NCBI RefSeq assembly: GCF_003054285.1
Contig: NZ_QBKS01000001.1
Location: 124,001 to 188,000, forward strand
From: Litoreibacter ponti
GTDB taxonomy: Bacteria; Pseudomonadota; Alphaproteobacteria; Rhodobacterales; Rhodobacteraceae
Length of the DNA: 64,000 nt
Reading direction: 5' to 3'
In this document: positions 40,603 through 49,226 of the stretch, piece by piece
Numbering within the stretch: position 1 is the stretch's first letter
Layout: every line of letters begins with the position of its first letter
Notes under the pieces: generated by a model
Databases searched by the model: none
What the model saw: only the letters and a program-made list of their open reading frames with translations
Told to the model about the DNA's origin: nothing
Made by a program: the position numbers and the translations under genes

Positions 40603-42611
40603 CGCGCCTGCGCCACGGCCTCCATCACCGCATCCTGGGTCAGAAACTCTGGCAATGCGATGCCTTGCGGCGCGCTCGGCCCGTAGACCTTGTTGAACGG
40701 GATGCCAAAGCGGCCATTGTCTTGCAGGTAGGTCAGGATTGCCTCGTCGGGCCGGGTCCAGTCGCCACGCAGGGCCGTCACCCCGTCTGACGCCAGAGTG
40801 TCGGCCACCGCGCCGCGGTTCAGCACCCGGGCCTTGTTGGCCTTGCAGGTCAGGCACCAGCTCGCCGTGATATCGACGAAGACGATATCCCCGGCAGCCA
40901 CGCGCTCTGCAATGGCTTGCTCTGAAAAGACGGCCCACGCCCGCTCTGGCGCGACCGGGGCAGGCGCCGGAGCAAGGATCGCAGGCACGAAGATCGCCGC
41001 AGCGAATAGGGCGAATGCCACGCGCTTGGCCTTCGGGATCGTCAACACAACGACGCCCGTCACAAGCAACGTCGCCAGAATACCGGCAACCAAAGCGCCA
41101 GACACCCCCAGCAGCACAAAGCCGAGCCATAGCGCGGTCGCCAACAGACATGCAGCCATCACCCACCGGACCCGCACCATCCACGGGCCAGGCGTCGGCA
41201 GGGCCTGCACCAGCGACGGCCGCAACGCGACCAGCAGATAGGGCAGGGCGAGGCCCAGCCCGAGTGCGGTGAAGATCACCAATGTGTCAAGCGCGCTGCC
41301 TGCCAGCGCGAATGTCACGGCGGTGCCAAGAAACGGGGCAGAGCAGGGCGTCGCCAACACCGCCGCCAACGCGCCGGTCGAAAAGTCGCCCAGCAGGCCC
41401 GGCCCGCTTTCCATCTGCGCCATTTTCGTGTTCAGCCGCTGCGGCAAAGTGATCTCGAACAGCCCCGCCATATTCGCGGCGAACGCCACCATGATGGCGA
41501 TCATCACGCCCAGAAAGACGGGGTTCTGAAATTGCGTCCCCCACCCGATGGAGCCGCCCCCCGCGCGGACCGCCAGCAGCACCGCGGCCAGCGCCCACAT
41601 GAAGCAGAGCACACCAAGCGCGGAGACGACGAAGCCCGCCCGGATGCGCGCGGGCGACTGGTCGGCGGCCTTCAGCGCAGAGGTGAATTTCACCGCCAGC
41701 ACCGGCAAAACGCAGGGCATGATGTTCAGGATCAACCCGCCCAGAAGGGCGATCAGCACGACCGACCACAGGCCCGGACCGGCCACATTCTGAAACGGAC
41801 CCGCGGCCATTTCGGCGGGCGTGATGACGGCCGCGCGCGCGCCATCGGTCAGCGTCAGCTCCATCGCGGGTGGGGCGTCAGGCAGCGACTGGACAGGAAG
41901 CCGGATCAGCGCCTCACGCCGGTCGGAACTCAGGCTGACCTCCGGCGGCCCGAAGGTCGCGTTGGGTCCAAGGTCGGGGAACACATGCGGGTCCGTGAAG
42001 GGCGTGGCGCTGACCGCCTCGACCTGCAAGGACGTGTCATCCATGAAGTAGGCGGCTGTAATCCCCGCGTCCTCCGGCGCGCCGGGGACACGGGCAGCCG
42101 CATCGGCGATCCTTTCGGCGGCCGCTGCGTCGATACCCGACGTGCCCGCGGGAAGCGTCACCGATAGGGTGAACATCTCCGGCACACACAGCTCCTCGCA
42201 CACCAGCACATTCGCCTCGACGCTTAAGACCACCGTTTCACCCGCTTCGTCGAGCATGATCTGTAGCGGGAAGGTGACGGCGTCGGCATAGCCGTAATTC
42301 TCGATCTCGAAGGCCTCGAACCGGGTCGGGGCGGGGTAGAGGATGTCCGCGCGGGCGACGTTCGCTGCGCCGGACCAGTCCAGCTCCGGCGCGTATCCGA
42401 CCGCGCCGGGAGATTTCCAGTAGGTCTTCCAGCCAGGTGCAAGCTCCAGCTCCAGCGCGGCCGAGATCGTGCCCGCATCCGGCGTTACGCTGTTTTCAGC
42501 CGTGATCAGCCGCGCGGTAAGGCGGTCGCTCTGGAACGCCAGCGAGCTTGCCGCGGCAAGCGGCACTGCCAGCACGGACAGCCACAAAAGAACTAGGCCA
42601 AGGATCCTCAT
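40599..42611 (-). CDS. DsbD-like thiol:disulfide interchange protein
   Basis: This trans-membrane electron carrier moves reducing power from cytoplasmic thioredoxin to periplasmic partners. It has 670 residues: a signal peptide, an N-terminal DsbD-alpha-like periplasmic domain with the cysteine pair in VLVCEELCVPEMFTL, and about eight helices with the membrane cysteines NIMPCVLPVLAVK and VLATPCSAPFLGTA. A C-terminal thioredoxin domain has ITASWCLTCKANKARVL. The ATG at 42611 precedes the signal peptide; a long upstream frame is rejected. It could keep CcmG/CcmH or the DsbA-like protein at 42758 reduced. It is convergent with ccmI and divergent from the DsbA-like gene. Confidence 0.9.
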   Translation of the reverse strand: MRILGLVLLWLSVLAVPLAAASSLAFQSDRLTARLITAENSVTPDAGTISAALELELAPGWKTYWKSPGAVGYAPELDWSGAANVARADILYPAPTRFEAFEIENYGYADAVTFPLQIMLDEAGETVVLSVEANVLVCEELCVPEMFTLSVTLPAGTSGIDAAAAERIADAAARVPGAPEDAGITAAYFMDDTSLQVEAVSATPFTDPHVFPDLGPNATFGPPEVSLSSDRREALIRLPVQSLPDAPPAMELTLTDGARAAVITPAEMAAGPFQNVAGPGLWSVVLIALLGGLILNIMPCVLPVLAVKFTSALKAADQSPARIRAGFVVSALGVLCFMWALAAVLLAVRAGGGSIGWGTQFQNPVFLGVMIAIMVAFAANMAGLFEITLPQRLNTKMAQMESGPGLLGDFSTGALAAVLATPCSAPFLGTAVTFALAGSALDTLVIFTALGLGLALPYLLVALRPSLVQALPTPGPWMVRVRWVMAACLLATALWLGFVLLGVSGALVAGILATLLVTGVVVLTIPKAKRVAFALFAAAIFVPAILAPAPAPVAPERAWAVFSEQAIAERVAAGDIVFVDITASWCLTCKANKARVLNRGAVADTLASDGVTALRGDWTRPDEAILTYLQDNGRFGIPFNKVYGPSAPQGIALPEFLTQDAVMEAVAQAR

Positions 42612-42757
42612 GCCCCACTGGTCCCGCGTCACAGGGCGGAAGGCAAGAGCCAAGCCGCGCGGGTCACCGCCTCGTGAAGAAAATAGCCACCCATGTGTTT
42701 GACAATCCTCGTTTCGGCACTCACCCTCTCGCCAACACTTTCCCATGGAGCCCGCCG

Positions 42758-43486
42758 ATGACCCGCTTCGCCACCACCGCGCTTGCCCTTTGTCTCGCCG
42801 CGACGACCGCCGCCCCCGCGCAAGACCTTTCTGACGAGGCGTTGCGCGATCTGATCCTGCAGACCATCCGTGACAATCCAGAGGTGGTGATGGAAGCGAT
42901 CGAGCTTCTGCAAGCCCGCCAGGAGGAAGAGGCCGCCGCCGCCGCACAAGCCGTGCTGTCATCGAACCGTGACGCGCTGGAGCGTGATCCCAATGCGCCC
43001 GTCATGGGCAACCCGGAGGGCGACGTCACCATTGTCGAGTTCTTTGACTACAATTGCGGCTATTGCCGCCGGGTCTTTGGCGATGTGAAGAAACTGGTCG
43101 AAGGCGATGACAATGTGCGTATCGTGATGCGCGAATGGCCGATCTTGGGAGAAGAAAGCGTCTTCGCCGCCCGCGCATCTTTGGCATCCCGCAAACAGGG
43201 AAAATACGAAGAGTTCCATGTCGCGCTGATGGAAAACCAAGGTCGCGCCAATGAGGCGACTGTTATGCGGATCGCAAAGGATCTTGGCATGGACACGGAT
43301 CAGTTGCGCGCCGACATGGACGCCCCCGAGGTTGTGGCCCACCTGCAAATCAGCCAGCAATTGACCCAAGCGCTCGGCTTCAATGGAACGCCCGCCTTCG
43401 TGTTCGGTGACGAGCTGGTGCCCGGCGCGATCCAGATTGAACAGATGGAAGCGCTGGTCGCGGATATCCGCGACCAGGCCGGTTAA
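42758..43486 (+). CDS. DsbA-family periplasmic thiol:disulfide oxidoreductase
   Basis: This 242-residue protein has a signal peptide (FATTALALCLAATTAAPAQ), a short helical N-terminal extension with a Glu/Ala-rich coiled stretch, and a DsbA/DsbG-type thioredoxin fold. The active site is FDYNCGYCRRVFGDV (CGYC). The helical insertion includes EFHVALMENQGRANE and the cis-proline region is GFNGTPAFVFGDEL. It belongs to the DSBA_oxidoreductase (Com1/ScsC-like) group and may be a disulfide isomerase kept reduced by the adjacent DsbD-like protein. The start at 42758 is set by the signal peptide. Confidence 0.9.
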   Translation: MTRFATTALALCLAATTAAPAQDLSDEALRDLILQTIRDNPEVVMEAIELLQARQEEEAAAAAQAVLSSNRDALERDPNAPVMGNPEGDVTIVEFFDYNCGYCRRVFGDVKKLVEGDDNVRIVMREWPILGEESVFAARASLASRKQGKYEEFHVALMENQGRANEATVMRIAKDLGMDTDQLRADMDAPEVVAHLQISQQLTQALGFNGTPAFVFGDELVPGAIQIEQMEALVADIRDQAG

Positions 43487-43493
43487 GTTTGCA

Positions 43494-44504
43494 TCAATCG
43501 TAGCGCAGCTCGGTCGCCTTGCCGCGGAAGATGAAGTAGCTCAGGATCGTGTACCCGAGGATCGCGGGCAACACCCAAAGCGTTCCGAGCAAGATGATGA
43601 ACAAGCTCTCCGGCGCCGATGCCGCCTCGTAAATCGTAATCTGCTCCGGCACGACATACGGGTAGAAGCTGTAGGCCATTCCACCAAAGGACAGCGCAAA
43701 CAGCGCCGAGGCCGCTGCGAACGGCGTCCAATTGTAGCGGTCGTCGTAGTAGGGCAGCCGCCGCAATTTCCACCAGATGTATCCCACCAGCGCCGCCGAC
43801 AGGATCGGCAACGGCGCGAGGTAGAGCATCGCAGGATATGAGAACCACTTGTCGAACAACCGATCGCTGACAAACGGTGTCGCCAACGAGATAGCACCGA
43901 TACCAAGGATCAATCCCCAAATGCCGCCCTTCGCCCAACCGACGGCCTTCGCCTGCAAGACGCCGTCGGTCTTGTGGATCAACCACGCCGCGCCGATGAA
44001 GCTGTAGCCCACGGTCAGGAACAATGCCGTTAGCGTGGCAAAGCCCGCATTGATCCACGTCCATTGCAGCCCCATCACGTACATACCCAACATGAACCCT
44101 TGGGACAGCGACGCCATCAGAGAGCCGGTGAAGAATGCGCCATTCCAAAAGCGTTTCTGGGCTATCGGGGCTTTCGCCCGGAACTCGAACGACACGCCTC
44201 GCAGGATCAAACCGAACAGCATGATCGCCACGGGTAAGTAGAGCGATGTCAAAATTACCCCATGGGCGGGCGGGAAGGCCACCAGCAGCAAGCCAATGGC
44301 CAAGACCAACCAAGTCTCATTCGCGTCCCAAAACGGCCCGATGGAGGCGACAAGGCGATCTTTCTCGGCCTCGTCGGACAAGGGCATGAGTAGCCCCACG
44401 CCCAGGTCAAACCCGTCGAGCACCACGTAGATCAGGATCGACAACCCCATGAGGGCGGCGAAGGTGAACGGCAGCCAGACGGCCGGGTCTCCGAATAATT
44501 CCAT
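43494..44504 (-). CDS. cioB: Cytochrome bd-type (cyanide-insensitive) quinol oxidase subunit II
   Basis: This membrane subunit of the bd-type quinol oxidase has 336 residues and about nine helices. MELFGDPAVWLPFTFAALMG, YVVLDGFDLGVGLLMPL, GPFWDANETWLVLAIGLLLVAFP and QGFMLGMYVMGLQWTW are CydB/CioB family motifs. The ATG at 44504 is preferred; a GTG at 44516 overlapping the cioA stop is also possible. The length and the absence of a CydX-like small gene fit the CIO subgroup. Confidence 0.92.
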   Translation of the reverse strand: MELFGDPAVWLPFTFAALMGLSILIYVVLDGFDLGVGLLMPLSDEAEKDRLVASIGPFWDANETWLVLAIGLLLVAFPPAHGVILTSLYLPVAIMLFGLILRGVSFEFRAKAPIAQKRFWNGAFFTGSLMASLSQGFMLGMYVMGLQWTWINAGFATLTALFLTVGYSFIGAAWLIHKTDGVLQAKAVGWAKGGIWGLILGIGAISLATPFVSDRLFDKWFSYPAMLYLAPLPILSAALVGYIWWKLRRLPYYDDRYNWTPFAAASALFALSFGGMAYSFYPYVVPEQITIYEAASAPESLFIILLGTLWVLPAILGYTILSYFIFRGKATELRYD

Positions 44505-44512
44505 TTCTTGGC

Positions 44513-45907
44513 TCACTCTCCGGGTTGAAGGGCGCGCAGGCTTGGCTCTGCCTCGCCGCGTCGGGGGTACTGGCGCGAGCTCAGCGGCTCGCCGCGCGAG
44601 GATTTCGCAGCCAGGTAAGTAATCACACCAATGTAAGCGACAATCAGCGCGGCATAGATCAGGAGGTATGCGATCAGGGTGCTCAGAACCATAGGCGCGG
44701 GCACGTCGGCCACGGCCTGTTTGGTGGTCATCACGCCCTGAACAAGCCACGGCTGACGCCCGATCTCGGTCGTGTACCAGCCCGCCAGCGTCGCGATCCA
44801 CCCCGAAAACGTCATGGCGGTGAACGCGTAGAGCATCGGCTTGGGCAGGTTATCTGCGCCTCGGCGGCGGATCATATACGCGCCCGCCCAGCTCAGAAAC
44901 AGCATCGCGAAGCCTATGCCCACCATGATGCGGAAGCTAAAGAAGACAGGCGCCACCGGTGGGTGATTAACGGTGCCATCCTCGGCCACAAAGTCGTTCA
45001 GACCCGGCACAACGCCGTCTGCCTTGTGCTTCAGGATCAAGGATGCGCCGTTCGGGATGCCGATCTCGAACCGGTTCTCGCGAGCCTCCTCGTCCGGCAG
45101 CGCGAAAAGCACCAGTGGGACATTGCCACGGGTTTCCCAGTTCCCCTCCATCGCGGCCACTTTCTGCGGCTGATATTCCAGCGTGTTCAGGCCATGAAAG
45201 TCGCCCATGAGGATCTGCGCCGGAATCAAGCCCGCGGCGAGGAACACGCCAACCCGCAGGGTCGATTTTACGCTTTCCTTGTGGTCTCCCCACAGCATGC
45301 GCAGGGCCGAGATGCCCGCGATCACGAAAGCCACGGTCAAGCCGGAGGCCAGAAGCATATGCGTCAGGCGGTATGGCATTGACGGGTTGAAGATGATCTC
45401 AAACCAGCTGGTCGCGTGGGCCACGCCTTCGCGCATCTCAAAGCCTTGCGGCGTGTGCATCCACGAGTTCAGCACGATGATCCAGAAGGTCGACATGGTG
45501 GTGCCAAATGCCACGAGGAACGTGGCCAGCGTGTGCACCCATGGCTTCACCTTGGACGCGCCGAACAGCATGATGCCGAGGAACACGGCCTCAAGGAAGA
45601 AGGCCGTCATCACCTCATAGGCCAGAAGCGGACCCGCGATATTGCCCACCTTTTCCATGAAGCCCGGCCAGTTGGTGCCAAACTGGAACGACATGGTGAT
45701 GCCCGACACCACGCCCATTGCGAAGGACAGTGCGAACACCTTCACCCAGAACATGTAGGCGTCCATCCACTTCTGATCCCCGGTCGCGTTAAACCGCAGC
45801 TTGAAGAACAGCAGCACCCAGCCCAACGCGATGGTGATCGTCGGGAACAGGATATGGAACGAGATATTCGCCCCAAATTGGATGCGCGATAGGATCAGGG
45901 TGTCCAT
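44513..45907 (-). CDS. cioA: Cytochrome bd-type (cyanide-insensitive) quinol oxidase subunit I
   Basis: This haem-binding subunit oxidises quinol and reduces oxygen to water with high affinity. It has 464 residues and about nine helices. RIQFGANISFHILFPTITIA carries the first axial haem histidine, and RLTHMLLASGLTVAF a second. GWYTTEIGRQPWLVQGVMTT is the classic C-terminal motif. The quinol loop is short, as in CIO enzymes. It is the first gene of the operon. The 125-base upstream region before divergent GAPDH contains a small CGCCT/AGGCG hairpin but no clear FNR box. Confidence 0.94.
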   Translation of the reverse strand: MDTLILSRIQFGANISFHILFPTITIALGWVLLFFKLRFNATGDQKWMDAYMFWVKVFALSFAMGVVSGITMSFQFGTNWPGFMEKVGNIAGPLLAYEVMTAFFLEAVFLGIMLFGASKVKPWVHTLATFLVAFGTTMSTFWIIVLNSWMHTPQGFEMREGVAHATSWFEIIFNPSMPYRLTHMLLASGLTVAFVIAGISALRMLWGDHKESVKSTLRVGVFLAAGLIPAQILMGDFHGLNTLEYQPQKVAAMEGNWETRGNVPLVLFALPDEEARENRFEIGIPNGASLILKHKADGVVPGLNDFVAEDGTVNHPPVAPVFFSFRIMVGIGFAMLFLSWAGAYMIRRRGADNLPKPMLYAFTAMTFSGWIATLAGWYTTEIGRQPWLVQGVMTTKQAVADVPAPMVLSTLIAYLLIYAALIVAYIGVITYLAAKSSRGEPLSSRQYPRRGEAEPSLRALQPGE

Positions 45908-46032
45908 GGGTGCCTCTTGCGTCTCGGGTTTCTCATTTACTTACGCCTGAGATAGGCGATTAGATGCAGATATCAGCGCATGTGCGACACAACGCGCATG
46001 CGGCGAGATGGACGCGGTGGGGGGAGAAATTC

Positions 46033-47019
46033 ATGGCGAAAATAGCGATCAATGGTCTGGGCCGTATCGGCCGCTCTATCCTGCGGCTCCTGACCACGAC
46101 CGAGGCCGGGGAAGGCTTCGAGATCGTTGCGCTCAACGACATCGCGCGGCCGGAGCTTTGCGCCTATTTGTTGAAGCATGACAGTGTGTTCGGGCTATTT
46201 CCTAAAGCCGTGTCTCACGACGATAGCGGGCTGACCATCGACGGTACGCGCTATCCGTTGACGGACAACCCGGACCTGTCTCAGATCGACCTGTCAGGCG
46301 TCGATCTGGTGCTGGAATGCACAGGCAAATCCAACTCGCGTGAATTCGCCACTCGCGGGCTGCGCGCCGGGGCGTCCCGGGTGTTGATTTCGGGCCCGTG
46401 CCCCACCGCCGATCAGACGGTTGTTTTGGGCGCAAATGACGAGATGCTGGGCGATCAGCAGGTGATTTCCTGCGCTTCGTGCACCACGAACGCGCTCGCA
46501 CCCTTGGCCCGCGCGATTGACACGGCGTTTGGTCTGGTCTCCGCGCATATGACCACAATCCACTGCTACACGGGGTCGCAGCCAACCGTTGATGCGCCGC
46601 GTGGCGATCTGGTGCGCTCGCGCGCCGCGGCGCTCTCGATGGTGCCCACGACGACCTCCGCCGGGCGGCTCACCGACCTGGTGTTGCCGGACCTTGCGGG
46701 CCGCATCTTTGCGACCTCGGTCCGGGTGCCCACGGCCTCTGTCTCGGCGATCGACATGAGTTTTCAGGCGCAAAGCGCTGTATCCGAAAAGCAAATCAAC
46801 AAAATGCTCGCAGCGCTGCCCGCGCCGATCTTCGGTACGACAACCGAGCCGCTGGTCTCGTCAGACCTGCGTGGACGACCAGAAAGCATCGTCATGGCAT
46901 TGCCCGAAACCCATGTCACCAAAAGCGCGACAATGGCGCGGGTCTTCGGTTGGTACGACAATGAATGGGGCTTCTCGAACCGCATGATCGATCTGGCGCG
47001 GCGGATGACGTCGATGTGA
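46033..47019 (+). CDS. Type I glyceraldehyde-3-phosphate dehydrogenase family protein
   Basis: This NAD(P)-dependent dehydrogenase of central carbon metabolism has 328 residues. It has the Rossmann start KIAINGLGRIGRSILRLL with Asp in IVALNDIARPE, and the catalytic cysteine in SCASCTTNALAP. The usual motif is SNASCTTNCLAP, so two residues differ. HCYTGSQPTVDAPRGDLVRS and WYDNEWGFSNRMIDLARRM complete the fold. The divergence from glycolytic GapA suggests a paralog (GapB or erythrose-4-phosphate dehydrogenase role possible). The ATG at 46033 follows GGGGAGAA. It stands alone, divergent from cioAB. Confidence 0.88.
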   Translation: MAKIAINGLGRIGRSILRLLTTTEAGEGFEIVALNDIARPELCAYLLKHDSVFGLFPKAVSHDDSGLTIDGTRYPLTDNPDLSQIDLSGVDLVLECTGKSNSREFATRGLRAGASRVLISGPCPTADQTVVLGANDEMLGDQQVISCASCTTNALAPLARAIDTAFGLVSAHMTTIHCYTGSQPTVDAPRGDLVRSRAAALSMVPTTTSAGRLTDLVLPDLAGRIFATSVRVPTASVSAIDMSFQAQSAVSEKQINKMLAALPAPIFGTTTEPLVSSDLRGRPESIVMALPETHVTKSATMARVFGWYDNEWGFSNRMIDLARRMTSM

Positions 47020-47087
47020 GTTTGCGCAGGCGGCGCAAACTGCTACCCCGCTCAAAACGAATTCCCCGAGCAGGAGCAGCCAATCCG

Positions 47088-47681
47088 ATGAGCCCCAAAA
47101 CAACCCGCCGCACCTTCTTGATCAGCGCGACTGCCGCTTTGAGCACACCCGCGATTTTGCGCGCCCAGACGGTCGATGCACCGCTCGACGAGATCGGCGT
47201 CCCGCAAGCCCCGCAGGGCGTGCGCCGCAACGCGTCGAGCTTCAGCTACCAGAACTGGCAGGACCATTTCGAGACCTTGGGCGTCGCGACCATCGTCGCC
47301 GACACGACATCGCGCGCGCTGCACTACTGGAACGCCGACGGCTCGGACTACCGCGTCTACGCGACCTCCGTGCCACGGCGCGAGGACCTGACAAAGCGCG
47401 GCTATACCGAGATCGTGCGCAAGCGCGTCGGTCCTGACTGGACGCCCACGGCCAACATGATCAAGGAGGACCCGACGCTGTCATACATGCCGCCGGGCCC
47501 CGGAAACCCGCTTGGCACGCATGCGATGTATCTCAGCTGGCCCGCCTACCTGATCCACGGCACCCATGACACGCGCAAGATCGGGCGGCGTTCGTCCTCG
47601 GGCTGCATCGGGCTTTACAACGAGCAGATCGAAGAGCTGTTCGGTCTGTGCCCCGTCGGCACACAGGTCCGCGTCATCTGA
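47088..47681 (+). CDS. L,D-transpeptidase (YkuD domain), Tat-exported
   Basis: This periplasmic enzyme makes 3-3 crosslinks in peptidoglycan or attaches proteins to it. It has 197 residues and begins with a twin-arginine signal (KTTRRTFLISATAALSTPAI). The YkuD domain spans about residues 60-197 and ends with the active-site motif IHGTHDTRKIGRRSSSGCIG (His and Cys nucleophile). LGTHAMYLSWPAYLIHG precedes it. CAGGAGCAG lies before the ATG at 47088. It is an independent gene between GAPDH and the convergent sugar mutase. Confidence 0.93.
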   Translation: MSPKTTRRTFLISATAALSTPAILRAQTVDAPLDEIGVPQAPQGVRRNASSFSYQNWQDHFETLGVATIVADTTSRALHYWNADGSDYRVYATSVPRREDLTKRGYTEIVRKRVGPDWTPTANMIKEDPTLSYMPPGPGNPLGTHAMYLSWPAYLIHGTHDTRKIGRRSSSGCIGLYNEQIEELFGLCPVGTQVRVI

Positions 47682-47741
47682 CACGGCCCCCCCTGCTTCG
47701 TTTTGGCGAAAATACTCAATTGCGCGGCGTGAGCCATCCGC

Positions 47742-49100
47742 TCATGCCGTCTTGATCAGCGCGCTGATCTCCGCGACCTTCTCGGCCAGCAACGCGCGAT
47801 CTGCGCGGGTCTCGACATTGAGCCGCAGCACCGGCTCTGTGTTGGACTGCCGAAGGTTCACCCGCCAGTCCCCATAATCGCACGACACGCCATCCAGCCG
47901 GTCCACGGCGTTGGCGTGACTGACATACGTCGCCTCGAACGCGTCAATCGCGGGCTGCTTGTCGTCGAGCTTGAAGTTGATCTCGCCTGAGCTTGGGAAG
48001 CTCTTCTGCATGTCGGCCACCATCTGGGACAGCTTTTGGCCCGTGGCACTCATATGCTCGATCAGCAGCAGCCACGGCACCATGCCGCTGTCGCAATACA
48101 TGAAGTCGCGGAAATAATGATGGGCCGACATCTCGCCGCCATAGACCGCATCCTCCGCGCGCATCTTCGCCTTGATATGCGAATGCCCCGATTTCGAGGC
48201 CACGGCCTCGCCGCCCATCCGACCCACAAGGTCCTCCAGGGCCCAGACCACGCGCGGATCATGGATGATCTTCGCGCCCGGATGCTTGCCAAGAAAGGCC
48301 CCGGCCAGCAGGGCGACGACATACTCGCCATCGATGAAGCCACCGGTCTCGTCAAAGAAGAAACAGCGGTCAAAGTCGCCGTCCCACGCGATACCCATAT
48401 CAGCCCCTTCGGCCAACACACGCTCCGCAGTCTGCGCGCGGTTCTCAGGCAGAAGCGGGTTCGGGATCCCATTAGGAAAGTCGCTGTCGGGCGTGTGATG
48501 CTGGCGGATGAACTCCACCGGAGCCCCCAGTGCGGCCTCGATCGCATCAAAGGCGGGACCGGCCACGCCGTTGCCGGCATTCACCACGACCTTCATAGGC
48601 CGCCACATCGACACATCCGCAAAGCTTGCAACGCGCGCGGCGTAGTCGGCGCGTGGGTCGCGGTGCTCCAGCGCGCCGCGCGCCTTCGCGGGGCCGAAAT
48701 CGCCCGCTTCCACCAGCGCCTGTATCTCGCCCAGCCCGTCGGCGGACGAGATCGGGCGCGATCCCTCGCGCACCATCTTGATGCCGTTATAGTCAATCGG
48801 GTTGTGCGATGCGGTGACCATCAGCCCGCCCCCGGCGGCATAATGAGACGTCGCGAAATAGACCTCCTCGGTGCCGCACAGGCCGATGTCGATCACGTCC
48901 ACCCCTTCGTCCCGCAAGCCTTCGGCAAGCTGGCCCGCCAGCGCCTTAGAGGTAGGGCGGATGTCGTAGCCGATCACAACCTCGCGCGGGACAATGGAGC
49001 GCGCAAAGCCTCGTCCGATCCCATAACAGATGTCTTCGTTCAGCTCGTCGCCGAGCCGTCCGCGCACATCGTAGCTCTTGAAGCAGGTCAGGGTGGTCAT
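47742..49100 (-). CDS. Phosphomannomutase/phosphoglucomutase
   Basis: This alpha-D-phosphohexomutase interconverts hexose 6- and 1-phosphates for sugar nucleotide synthesis. It has 452 residues and four domains. The phosphoserine loop is LMVTASHNPIDYNGIKMV near residue 97, the metal site IAWDGDFDRCFFFDETGG, the sugar-binding loop YGGEMSAHHYFRDF and the C-terminal phosphate loop LRQSNTEPVLRLNVE. MTTLTCFKSYDVRGRLGDEL is a typical ManB/AlgC start. It is transcribed alone; the NCS2 permease gene upstream on the same strand ends in a strong terminator. Confidence 0.93.
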   Translation of the reverse strand: MTTLTCFKSYDVRGRLGDELNEDICYGIGRGFARSIVPREVVIGYDIRPTSKALAGQLAEGLRDEGVDVIDIGLCGTEEVYFATSHYAAGGGLMVTASHNPIDYNGIKMVREGSRPISSADGLGEIQALVEAGDFGPAKARGALEHRDPRADYAARVASFADVSMWRPMKVVVNAGNGVAGPAFDAIEAALGAPVEFIRQHHTPDSDFPNGIPNPLLPENRAQTAERVLAEGADMGIAWDGDFDRCFFFDETGGFIDGEYVVALLAGAFLGKHPGAKIIHDPRVVWALEDLVGRMGGEAVASKSGHSHIKAKMRAEDAVYGGEMSAHHYFRDFMYCDSGMVPWLLLIEHMSATGQKLSQMVADMQKSFPSSGEINFKLDDKQPAIDAFEATYVSHANAVDRLDGVSCDYGDWRVNLRQSNTEPVLRLNVETRADRALLAEKVAEISALIKTA

Positions 49101-49172
49101 CGTGTCGTCCTCGCGCTTGAATTGAGCGCAGGCCTAACGCACGGGCGGCGGGGCTCCAAGTGTCATCTGGCC

Positions 49173-49204
49173 AAAAAGAAGGCCCCGGTGTCGCCACCGG
49201 GGCC
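49173..49204 (-). terminator. Rho-independent terminator of the purine permease operon
   Basis: On the minus strand a perfect 10-bp stem (GGCCCCGGTG/CACCGGGGCC at 49181-49190 and 49195-49204) with a 4-base loop is followed by a T-rich run (read from 49180 down to 49173). It begins 23 bases after the permease stop. Confidence 0.9.
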
Positions 49205-49226
49205 CCAAATCAGCCGTGAACCGGGA

